Below, in pieces: positions 8,499-16,111 of a DNA stretch of 64,000 nt. Origin of the DNA: JAUIAI01 sp045106815 (GTDB taxonomy: Bacteria; Pseudomonadota; Gammaproteobacteria; Burkholderiales; Burkholderiaceae_E); contig JBGCFG010000010.1 of NCBI GenBank assembly GCA_045106815.1, positions 62,001-126,000 of the forward strand, in the 5' to 3' direction. Every line of letters starts with the position of its first letter. The stretch's first letter is position 1. The notes under the pieces were generated by a model, which saw only the letters and a list, made by a program, of their open reading frames with translations, was not told the DNA's origin and searched no databases. Position numbers and translations under genes: made by a program.

Positions 8499-9446
8499 TT
8501 AATAGAGCGCGACCGGATTGATAATCATCTGAACCGCACCGCGAACACGGGCCTGCCCAAGCACAAACATAAACTCTGTCACGCCCTCTTTTGCGAGCGG
8601 GCCAGTGTTCATGGTCTCGAGGATGTAGATGCCATGCTGCTTAAGCAAAATCACGTGGCCGAAGAACGGGCGTCCTTCCTTCTCGGGCGGTACCGGCTCA
8701 AGACCCCAGGTATCCGCGCCAACTGCCATTACGTTCATTTTACCAAGCCAACTCGCACCGCCCTCACCCAGACCAGGCTCACTGCTCACCCAGGTTTTGG
8801 GGTCAGAGGCAAGCTTCGCATCTGTCCAGCCGGTGTGAAAGAGGACGACATCGCCTTCGCGAATCTCTACGCCCTGCGCCTTGGCAGCAGCCTGAATATC
8901 ACCTTCGTTAAAGAACTGGCCAGCATCCAGATGCTCCTTACCAAAATGCTTGGCCATGTTGATCAGCACACCCCGACCCACCAGCGGCGGAATGGCGTGC
9001 GTGCCGAGTTTCTTTAATCCCGTGATCGCAGCGAAGTCTTTCTCATCGTTGCAGTTGTAGTACATGCCCTTCTGACCCAGATGCCCGAGGCCATCAATCT
9101 GCGAGCCAATGCCCACCCACGTTTGCAGCAAATCGTCGTTATAGCTTCCGTCGTAGCCAAAGAGGCGGGCGCCACCTTGCTGGTTGGGTTGAACGACCTG
9201 CAAAGAAAGCGAGCGCGGTGGGAACGCTGGTGTGGTGCCATCGATCACAATACCCAGCGGATGCGACTTACCCTGCTTGACCAGTGCCAGTGCCGCTTTC
9301 GTGCGTTCAGGACTCACGAGGTTTGCTGAACCAATCTCGTCTTTGGCTCCCCACTGCGACGGCTTGCAATCTTCTGCTGCCATCGCGGGCGACACCGCCA
9401 TCGTCAACGCAGCAGATAATGCTGCAATAAGGGGTGTGAAGCGCAT
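8499..9446 (-). CDS. Exported cyclase-family (kynurenine formamidase-like) hydrolase
   Basis: A 315-residue member of the metal-dependent cyclase/formamidase superfamily (PF04199 type). Residues 1-23 form a Sec signal peptide ending AMA. The metal-site region appears as GSQIDGLGHLG instead of the textbook HxGTHxDxPxH, a variant I associate with larger proteobacterial cyclase-family proteins. Later segments DVVLFHTGW and MAVGADTWGLEP are typical. The start is supported by AGGAGA before the ATG. It is divergent from an SLC13-type permease, and the two may form an uptake and hydrolysis pair. Substrate unknown. Confidence 0.85.
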   Translation of the reverse strand: MRFTPLIAALSAALTMAVSPAMAAEDCKPSQWGAKDEIGSANLVSPERTKAALALVKQGKSHPLGIVIDGTTPAFPPRSLSLQVVQPNQQGGARLFGYDGSYNDDLLQTWVGIGSQIDGLGHLGQKGMYYNCNDEKDFAAITGLKKLGTHAIPPLVGRGVLINMAKHFGKEHLDAGQFFNEGDIQAAAKAQGVEIREGDVVLFHTGWTDAKLASDPKTWVSSEPGLGEGGASWLGKMNVMAVGADTWGLEPVPPEKEGRPFFGHVILLKQHGIYILETMNTGPLAKEGVTEFMFVLGQARVRGAVQMIINPVALY

Positions 9447-9705
9447 TGAATAATCTCCTGTCTCATTGTTATGAGCCGCAAGAGTAGCGCTGAATCCCGG
9501 GTCGTGACAAGCTCAAACACTTTTTGGTCACACATATGCCTAAGCTGGGTCATTGGCTCAATATCTGACTTTGCTTCGTTGGCACTAGAATCACGTATTA
9601 CCGATATAAGTCCACCGATCAGCCTGTTTTGGGAGGTGTTTTGAAGCGAAGCGACCGGCAATCCAATACCAATGAAAACGCTATCCGGCCGAGGCATAGA
9701 CGTTC

Positions 9706-11496
9706 ATGAGTATTTGGATTGCCTTTATTAGCGTCTTTGCGCTAGTTGCCTATGCGAGCAATCGTTTCTCGCTGCAAAGCGTTTCATTGTCGCTAATTGC
9801 CGCTCTTGCCATTTTGTACGCGGTGCACCCTAACCCCGGCACACTAAGCGTTTCGAATGCGTTTTCAGGCTTTGCCAGCGAAGCGCTCATCACCATTGTC
9901 GCGTTAATGGTGCTTGGCAAGTCTCTTATTGTGACGGGCGCTTTGCAGCCAGTTGCCAATCTGCTCGGCGACGCTCTGTCACGTACCCCTCAGCTGGCGT
10001 TCCTGGCCGTTCTGGTAGGCGGGTTCGCGCTTAGCGGCTTTCTGAACGACACGCCCGTTGTCGTCATGCTGCTCCCTATCTTGCTGGGTGCAGCAGCCAG
10101 TGCCGGTCGATCAGCCGGCTCAATGCTTATGCCGATGAACTATGCCGTGATTCTGGGCGGCATGATGACCGCCATTGGCACCTCAACCAACCTGCTGGTC
10201 AACGGCCTGTCGGCTGATAACGGTGGGCCGTCTTTTAAGTTCTTTGACTTCTATCTGGTTGCTTTGCCCGCAGCGGCTCTGGGTCTGGTGTATTTGATGT
10301 TTATTGCGCCGCTCTTGCTTCGGAATAGCAACCAAAAGGAAGACGGACCTGCCGAAGAAGTCTTTCTAAGTTCAGTGCGGCTTAATCAAGACAACAAGTT
10401 CGTTGGTCAAACCGTGTCTTCGCTACGCACCGCGTTAGGTCAGCAGGTGCAACTCAAGCATTTGGTGCGAGGTGGACGAGAGGTGATGCGCTTCCCAACT
10501 GCTCGCCTTGACCGTGGCGACATGCTGGTTCTGTCAGGAGTCGCCACCGATCTCACGCGGGTGATTGATAGCAATGGCTTTGCCAGCGCCGCAAGTGCGC
10601 AGACCGATAAAACCAACGCCAGCGGCGACGATGGCAAGCTCCTGCGCCGACAATGTGTGGTTACTGCTGGCAGTCCCCTGGTTGGTAGGACCGTTCGAGA
10701 AAGTGGTCTGGAGACGCGCTTTAACGTGAGAGTGGCGGGTTTGAGCGAAGCCATTAGCGGTGACCACACCCGCACTTCCGGAGACGTAAAATTTGTGCCG
10801 ATTCAAGCGGGTGACTCGTTGCTCATTGAGGGGACTGAAGACACTATCGCTAAGGCCTGCGAAATGCAGGCCATGATTGCGGTTGGACCTGCGCTGCGCA
10901 GGCGAGTGACCCGCGACGCAACACTTGCACTACTCATCTTCGCGATTGTCATTCTCACCGCGATATCCAAGGCGCTACCAATTTCGGTCGCGGCGGTGCT
11001 CGGCGTGCTCGCCTGCGTCATGACAAACGTTTTGAAGTGGGAGGAGATTGAGCAGTCGGTCGAATGGCGGATTGTGCTGATTGTCGCTTCGTCCATTGCC
11101 CTGGGGGCTGCACTGGTGCAGTCAGGTGCGATGACCGTCATTGCGCAATCCGTTACGACTGTCGCCGGTGATTGGCCGCTGCAGGCAACCATCGCCTTGG
11201 TGATAACCATCAGCGGCCTACTCACCAATTTTGTGTCCAATAACGCGGCCGCTGCCATCATGACACCGCTCGCACTGGAAGTGGGACGCCTGCTGGATGC
11301 CCCACTCGAACCCTTCGTGCTCGCGGTTCTGTTTGGCGCGAACATGTGCTTTCTAACGCCGATGGCCTACCAGACAAACTTGCTCGTCATGGCCGCCGGA
11401 GGTTACCGGTTCACAGACTTTACCAAAGTGGGCCTACCCCTTTTTCTATTGCTGATTCCCGCCCTCACAGCCTCAATGAGTTGGTGGTATCTCTAG
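9706..11496 (+). CDS. SLC13-type permease with RCK_C (TrkA-C) domains
   Basis: A 596-residue inner-membrane transporter. Membrane segments fill about residues 1-200 and 400-596. The middle carries two TrkA-C-like regulatory domains, seen in GQTVSSLRTALGQQVQLKHLVR and in VGRTVRESGLETRFNVRVAGL. GFLNDTPVVVMLLPI and FVSNNAAAAIMTPLA are the paired hairpin/anion-binding motifs of the DASS/SLC13 family, and the first half also has GTSTNLLVNGL. Known members carry sodium-coupled di- and tricarboxylates or sulfate. The RCK domains suggest cytoplasmic ligand control. Substrate not determinable. The ribosome site is weak, so the start is uncertain by a few codons. Confidence 0.85.
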   Translation: MSIWIAFISVFALVAYASNRFSLQSVSLSLIAALAILYAVHPNPGTLSVSNAFSGFASEALITIVALMVLGKSLIVTGALQPVANLLGDALSRTPQLAFLAVLVGGFALSGFLNDTPVVVMLLPILLGAAASAGRSAGSMLMPMNYAVILGGMMTAIGTSTNLLVNGLSADNGGPSFKFFDFYLVALPAAALGLVYLMFIAPLLLRNSNQKEDGPAEEVFLSSVRLNQDNKFVGQTVSSLRTALGQQVQLKHLVRGGREVMRFPTARLDRGDMLVLSGVATDLTRVIDSNGFASAASAQTDKTNASGDDGKLLRRQCVVTAGSPLVGRTVRESGLETRFNVRVAGLSEAISGDHTRTSGDVKFVPIQAGDSLLIEGTEDTIAKACEMQAMIAVGPALRRRVTRDATLALLIFAIVILTAISKALPISVAAVLGVLACVMTNVLKWEEIEQSVEWRIVLIVASSIALGAALVQSGAMTVIAQSVTTVAGDWPLQATIALVITISGLLTNFVSNNAAAAIMTPLALEVGRLLDAPLEPFVLAVLFGANMCFLTPMAYQTNLLVMAAGGYRFTDFTKVGLPLFLLLIPALTASMSWWYL

Positions 11497-11504
11497 GCAG
11501 GTTT

Positions 11505-12731
11505 CTACGCCGCCTTCTTGATCTTGTACTGCTGAGCGGCTGGGACCAGCGCGGCAAGCGCAACCCGCTTGATCTTCTCATCCGGATGAATAGCCGCCTG
11601 CGCCTGAACGGCCATGATGAGTGCTGCTGCCGCAGTCTGCCCCCAGAACCAATCGTCAATACCCTGGGCCGAAGTGTTCGTGCCCGGCTCAGCCAGGGCC
11701 GCTTCCACCCACCAGTAACGCAAATCTACCGCGGCCAATCGCAGCAGCTCCGGCCATTCGTCAATTGCGGAACCCGCAGGACAAACCGTCGTCCCATCGT
11801 GCAGAAAATCGGACATCAGTTTCAGAATATCTTGCGGTGGCAACCCGCTCGCGCCCACAATGCTTCTTGCCCCAGGGGCGGCCATTGACTTAGCGTGCCA
11901 GTCCGACAAAAAAGTCAATTCAGCACTGGCTGCGTCTGCCGGCTTAATGGCTACATCATGAGCCGGCAGTTCAATCGAGCAGAACTGCCCTACCGACGGC
12001 TCTGGCGGCGCATCTTCGGGAAAATCAGTATGCACGGCCGGTCCGTCTTCAACCTCAAACAAACCTAGCAGCGATTTCAGCACGCGAGTCTGAAAGGGCG
12101 CATCTTTCGGCACGCCAAACGGCCGGCCCAAGGGAAATGACACCCATAGCGCACGCGGCGGACGCAAAGCACTGCTGTGCTCTCGAATAAGACTTATAAC
12201 AGCCGTTGGTACACCCGCAGCCTCTATGAAATGCCCCATCACGCTCACGGCGCGAGTGCAGTTCGGTCAAGCTGGGATGAGAATAGTGGCGTCTACATTG
12301 TCTTGCCGGAGTCGCTCGGCCAATTCAGCCGCCACCGACTCAAACTCTCGCGGATCGGAAAACGCGGACGAAACAGAATAGTGCGCGCTTGCAACCGAGC
12401 CAACGACGCCGGCTGCGGCCAGCTCACGCAGCCGGTCAAGTGGAAACAAGGTATTGGCATCGCGCTGAAACCCGGTTCGATCAAATCCTACCGAGCCTTG
12501 ACTCATCACAAAATCATCTCCGGAGATGTCGCCGTCAAGCTGACGATACGATCGATCACCCATCCGAAATCGTGGCTGATCGCGCAAATGCAAACCAGCC
12601 GTAGTCACAATTGCAACTCGTCGCTCACTGAGCGCGGGGCCACTAACATACGGCTGAGCCTGAAACGCATCAGTCTCCATCGCACTGATCACGGCCGCCT
12701 GGTTCTCTGGCAGTTCACTGATTCTTGCCAA
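11505..12731 (-). CDS. D-proline/glycine reductase selenoprotein B-type protein, candidate selenoprotein (UGA read as Sec)
   Basis: Two open frames in the same phase, separated only by one TGA at 12269-12267, form a single 408-codon gene. The N-terminal half has SERRVAIVTTAGLH, the family opening, and NTLFPLDRLRELAAAGVVG. The second half continues with MGHFIEAAGVPTAVIS and PFGVPKDAPFQ. The UGA is codon 155 in the context Ala-UGA-Pro-Asn-Cys, exactly where D-proline reductase PrdB has its Sec in a UxxC redox motif. The start is a TTG at 12731 with GGAG eight bases upstream. Family members reduce C-N bonds or act as thiol oxidoreductases; the function here is unknown. It follows an ECF sigma/anti-sigma pair on the same strand. 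Alternative: a nonsense-mutated pseudogene of a Cys homologue. Confidence 0.8.
12240..12258 (-). promoter_or_regulatory. Possible bacterial SECIS hairpin
   Basis: The minus-strand RNA starting eight bases after the UGA can form a short GC-rich stem-loop: CACUCGC against GAGCGUG with mismatches, and a loop of GCCGU containing a GU. Bacterial SECIS elements lie immediately downstream of the UGA with a G in the apical loop. The pairing was done by hand and is imperfect; no energy was calculated. Confidence 0.4.
12267..12269 (-). other. In-frame UGA, probable selenocysteine codon 155
   Basis: Single TGA joining two same-frame open regions of a PrdB/GrdB-like gene. The flanking residues ILIPA before and PNCTRA after align with the Sec site of PrdB (there followed by GTC). 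Homology continues without a gap on both sides, which favours recoding over an ordinary stop. Confidence 0.75.
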
Positions 12732-12816
12732 GTTAATTCTCCGGTATTGCAGGATTGCAAGCACAAGCTTACCCCACCGCAGATCATCGCGGCACCAGGC
12801 GTCGCAACGTTGAAAA

Positions 12817-12828
12817 TGCTCGCGAGCA
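12817..12828. promoter_or_regulatory. 12-bp perfect palindrome upstream of the selenoprotein gene
   Basis: TGCTCGCGAGCA reads identically on both strands. It lies between the anti-sigma stop and the TTG start of the selenoprotein gene, about 85 bases upstream of that start. It could be an operator or chance; no matching factor is identified. Confidence 0.25.
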
Positions 12829-12848
12829 GCAAGCACGCGAGAACTTCA

Positions 12849-13361
12849 TCAAGCCGGAACAGTTGGGCGCAGATGTCCTGTTTTAATGAAGAGCAGCGCG
12901 CCTTCGGGGCTATAAAGATCACTATGCCTAACACCCGCCGGTGCGACATGAAAAGTCCCCTGTGGCATCGAGATACCATCGACCATGATTTCACCCTCAA
13001 GCACCACACACTCTTCATCGTGTGGGTGATCATGAGCGGGTACCACAGCGCCAGGCGCCATTTGCAGCAGAAACGACTTGCAACTGCCCAATTCAAAAAG
13101 CACCCGCTTTTTGACGCCGGGCACGAAGTCTCGCCATGGTTGTGCGTCTTCGGGCCGCACGGTGATGAGGGCGTCAGGCAGATCGGAACGCCGGTTCTCG
13201 CTTGAGGATGATTTAACCGGCTCGTGACGACGCGCGCGTCGCAATAAATCGGCGCGTATACGCGCTTTGGTTTCATCAGGCGGGTCGATTGGTTCACCTG
13301 CTTCCAACAGGCGATCGAGCAGTTCCTGCTCCAAGACTGTGTCGTGTTTGGGCTCTTTCAT
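12849..13361 (-). CDS. Cupin-domain anti-sigma factor (ChrR-like)
   Basis: A 170-residue protein ending in a cupin fold. The first cupin motif is PAHDHPHDEECVVLEGEI (about residues 109-126) and the second is GTFHVAPAGVRHSD, giving a His/His/Glu/His metal site. Its start overlaps the stop of the sigma-factor gene by four bases, the usual arrangement of sigma and anti-sigma pairs such as RpoE-ChrR, where the cupin senses singlet oxygen or related stress. The N-terminal part is charged and helical but lacks the HxxxCxxC zinc anti-sigma motif of classical ChrR. Release of the sigma factor by a redox or ligand signal is inferred. A plain cupin enzyme is the alternative. Confidence 0.8.
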   Translation of the reverse strand: MKEPKHDTVLEQELLDRLLEAGEPIDPPDETKARIRADLLRRARRHEPVKSSSSENRRSDLPDALITVRPEDAQPWRDFVPGVKKRVLFELGSCKSFLLQMAPGAVVPAHDHPHDEECVVLEGEIMVDGISMPQGTFHVAPAGVRHSDLYSPEGALLFIKTGHLRPTVPA

Positions 13362-14107
13362 TGAGACGCCTCTCGCTTGACTTGATTGTCGGCAAGCAGC
13401 GTTCTTAGTTGCTCCTGACCCCGCCTCAGATGACTCTTTACCGTTCCAAGCGGCATATTAATGTGCGCGGCAATCTCGCTGTGGGACAGCCCCTGGAAAA
13501 ACGCCAAAGAGATGAGTTGCCGTTGGACGGCGCTCAAAGCCTCGAGGGCAAGACAAAGCGCTTTGTCTCGATTCCCATCGGCAAGTTGATCTGCCGGGTC
13601 ATCCGGCTGAGCGACTGACCACTGGCTGCTCTCTGGCTCGCTGCAAGAACCATCAGTCTGCTGACTCGCTATCTCGTGCGGATCTGCAGCCGGCATGGCG
13701 CGATCCCGTCGCCGCAGCGCGTCAATACTCCGATACCTAGCAATGGTTAACAACCAGGCAATCGGTTTGCCACGGCTTAGGTCAAAACTGGACGCTGTCC
13801 GCCAGGCTTGCAAAAAGGTATCGCTTACAACCTCTTCGGCGAGCCCCGAATCACGGGTCACTTTAAGTGCCAAACCGAAGACGTGCGACACGAAGCGATC
13901 ATAGAGTGCCTCAAGGGCCGTTTCGTCGCTCTCAGTCATGCGAAAAATCCAGTCAACCTCCTGTTGAACCGGATCAGCTGTAGCGGGTATATCGGCTGAA
14001 ACACCCGGGGCGACAGACCCAGGGACCGACACCCCCAAATTTGCGGGTGCTCGGGCAGTTGGCACGGTGTGCCCCCTAGTAGAGGTTCTTAGAATCAAAG
14101 CATCCAT
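13358..14107 (-). CDS. ECF-family RNA polymerase sigma factor
   Basis: Group 4 sigma factor. Region 2 is seen as ETALEALYDRFVSHVFGLALKVTRD with VVSDTFLQAWRTASSFD, ending in IAWLLTIARYRSIDALRRR. Region 4 is seen as LSAVQRQLISLAFFQGLSHSEIAAHINMPLGTVKSHLRRG, the -35 recognition helix. The ATG at 14107 has AGGGA upstream and gives 249 residues; the frame is open to 14176, so a start 23 codons earlier is possible. Even so there is an N-terminal extension of about 55 residues before region 2, and a roughly 35-residue acidic linker between regions 2 and 4. Co-encoded with a cupin anti-sigma factor, it probably drives a stress regulon that may include the selenoprotein gene. Confidence 0.9.
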   Translation of the reverse strand: MDALILRTSTRGHTVPTARAPANLGVSVPGSVAPGVSADIPATADPVQQEVDWIFRMTESDETALEALYDRFVSHVFGLALKVTRDSGLAEEVVSDTFLQAWRTASSFDLSRGKPIAWLLTIARYRSIDALRRRDRAMPAADPHEIASQQTDGSCSEPESSQWSVAQPDDPADQLADGNRDKALCLALEALSAVQRQLISLAFFQGLSHSEIAAHINMPLGTVKSHLRRGQEQLRTLLADNQVKREASQ

Positions 14108-14297
14108 AATGTCCCTACGGCGAGAAGAACCAACTGGATGCAGATTAGGCGAAAAAATTTGCCGTCCTTGTGACATCTCCCCGAAGCATCACATGACTGG
14201 CGCACTGTCGCAAGAGGCTTGTTCCACGTTGCGCGAGGATCCAATTCAGCCGAAGATCTGAATTTTGACCCATTCAGTTGTTCTTAGAAGAAGAAGC

Positions 14298-14317
14298 AGG
14301 TGGGCGGGTGCCCACCT
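14298..14317 (+). promoter_or_regulatory. Leader hairpin before the CLC gene
   Basis: Perfect inverted repeat AGGTGGGC-GGGT-GCCCACCT ending two bases before the AAGAGG ribosome site. No T-run follows, so it is not a terminator. It could restrict or expose the ribosome site, or protect the mRNA end. Confidence 0.4.
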
Positions 14318-14329
14318 AAGAGGATTGAA

Positions 14330-16111
14330 GTGACTCGGAGAATTCGTCAGGCAAGCCAGGCTACGCCAGCATCAGAGGCGCCGCTTCCATCGCCCCGAGG
14401 ACCCGCTCACCCGGTATGGCGGATGGTCGTTCTTAGCGTGATGGCCTTGACCGTTGGCGCCGTTGCTTCGCTACTGGCCATAGCATTCGTCGAAACGGTG
14501 GCCTGGCTCAATGCCGTACTCCTGATCTCTCCAAGGGCCAGGGTTCAGGTTGAAGGAGCGCCCTGGATTCTGACACTGGCAACACTTGCTGTACCGACCC
14601 TGGGCGGTCTGGCAGTCGGCTTTGCCCATCGGTATTTGGCCCCTGCGCAACGGCCGCTGGGCCCGACCGATGTCATCAAGGCAGTACAGTTCAGGCGACG
14701 CTTGCCGGATGTTCGAAGCGGTTTGGTTTCAACCGCAACGGCCGCCCTCTCGCTGGGAGCAGGCGCCTCAGTTGGCCAGTACGGTCCGATGGTCTATTTG
14801 GGCGCACTGGTCGGTGATATCGCGCAACGAGTGCAGACGCGCATTCCGAACCTGCCGGCGATTGCCGTTAGCTGTGGTGTGGCGGCTGCCATCGCCACCG
14901 CGTTCAACGCGCCGATTGCCGGGCTCGTCTTTGCCCATGAAATTGTGCTGCGTCACTATGCTACCCAGGCGTTTGCCCCGGTAACCGTGGCAGCCGCCAC
15001 CGGCTATGTGATCGCCAACGTGATATTTGAGCGGTCGCCACTTTTCTTGCTTGAGTTCGGTGGCGTGGCGCACGGCTATGAATTTGCACTCTTTGCCGTG
15101 CTCGGGCTCTGCGTGGCGCTTGTCTCGGTTGGATTCATGCGCTTGTTGTTGCGAACGTCTCGCCTATTTGCCGAGTCGGGGCTTAGATCAGAGATCCGAC
15201 CTGCGCTTGCGGGGCTTGCGGTCGGGGCGACGGCCCTGGTGTTGCCCGACGTATTGGGTATCGGGACAGAAACACTGCGCTTCACGACCATTGGAGACGC
15301 CTTCGGCCTGACCGAACTCTTTGTGCTGGTCATCGCCAAAATCACGTTAACGGCGCTATGTGTCGGAGCTGGCTTTGCCGGCGGCGTATTCAGTCCGGCG
15401 CTCTTGATTGGCAGCTTGTTTGGCGCATTGTTCTGGTCACTCGTTGCCGGACAAGCTGGCGTGCCAACGTCAGGGGTTGCGGTCTACGCGGTTGGCGGCA
15501 TGATGGCATTCGCCAGCGCTGTCATTGGTGCACCCTTGACATGCATATTGATCGTCTTCGAACTCACTCGAAACTACGACATCACGATTGCCGCCATGGT
15601 GGCGGTGGTATTTTCAAATCTTGTTGCGCATCGGGTCTTTGGCCGATCGCTCTATGACGTACAACTTGCTCAGAGTGGTCTTGATTTCTCGCTGGGTCGC
15701 GACCGGGCTCGTCTGGCGCAGCGCATGGTCGTCGAACTGGTCGCTCGTGACGCTGTTACAGTTCAAGCGGATGAAACGATTGATGAGGTTCGGCAACAGC
15801 TCGCCGGCAGCGGCTGGCACGAAGCCTTTGTGATCGACGCGCAGGGACGGTTCGTCGGCATGTTTTCTCCGATCAGTGTCGTTGACTATGCGACCGTTGG
15901 CGAAGCGTCATCTAAGCCAACGCTGCTATTTCATGAGAAAACCAGTATTGCTGAAGCCATGGAAAGACTGAGATCTTTTCATGGTGATGCAGTGCCAGTG
16001 GTTGAACGTCAGTCGGGCCGCTATCTTGGTGCCGTGGCTGAATCGGAAGTCGTCGCGGCCTGGCTTGATGAGGCCGCCGGACAACGGAGTGAGGAAAATG
16101 CGTCGCTTTGA
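14330..16111 (+). CDS. CLC-family chloride channel/transporter with CBS domains
   Basis: About 593 residues. Residues 30-440 form the CLC membrane domain: GASVGQYGPMVYLG and AGFAGGVFSPALLIG correspond to the GREGP and GxFxP anion-pathway motifs. Residues 460-590 hold two CBS domains, seen in VTVQADETIDEVRQQL and TSIAEAMERLRSFHGDAVPVVE. The start chosen is a GTG with AAGAGG directly upstream; an earlier GTG at 14300 would lie inside a hairpin stem. The external gating glutamate of exchangers (GREGP) is replaced by Tyr151 in GQYGP, so behaviour may be channel-like or uncoupled. The last 14 bases overlap the next gene, a solute-binding protein. Confidence 0.88.
   Translation: MTRRIRQASQATPASEAPLPSPRGPAHPVWRMVVLSVMALTVGAVASLLAIAFVETVAWLNAVLLISPRARVQVEGAPWILTLATLAVPTLGGLAVGFAHRYLAPAQRPLGPTDVIKAVQFRRRLPDVRSGLVSTATAALSLGAGASVGQYGPMVYLGALVGDIAQRVQTRIPNLPAIAVSCGVAAAIATAFNAPIAGLVFAHEIVLRHYATQAFAPVTVAAATGYVIANVIFERSPLFLLEFGGVAHGYEFALFAVLGLCVALVSVGFMRLLLRTSRLFAESGLRSEIRPALAGLAVGATALVLPDVLGIGTETLRFTTIGDAFGLTELFVLVIAKITLTALCVGAGFAGGVFSPALLIGSLFGALFWSLVAGQAGVPTSGVAVYAVGGMMAFASAVIGAPLTCILIVFELTRNYDITIAAMVAVVFSNLVAHRVFGRSLYDVQLAQSGLDFSLGRDRARLAQRMVVELVARDAVTVQADETIDEVRQQLAGSGWHEAFVIDAQGRFVGMFSPISVVDYATVGEASSKPTLLFHEKTSIAEAMERLRSFHGDAVPVVERQSGRYLGAVAESEVVAAWLDEAAGQRSEENASL

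Noticed and set aside
9404..9697. Minus-strand open frame in the cyclase-permease gap
   Set aside because: It overlaps the start of the cyclase gene, has no ribosome site and no similarity to anything I know.
11505..12836. Two separate genes or a frameshift at the reductase locus
   Set aside because: Both parts are in the same reading phase and only one TGA lies between them, so neither an indel nor two independent genes is needed; UGA recoding or a nonsense mutation explains it better.
12177..13205. Long plus-strand open frame opposite the selenoprotein and cupin genes
   Set aside because: It has no recognisable domain, and the opposite strand encodes clear conserved proteins over the same bases.
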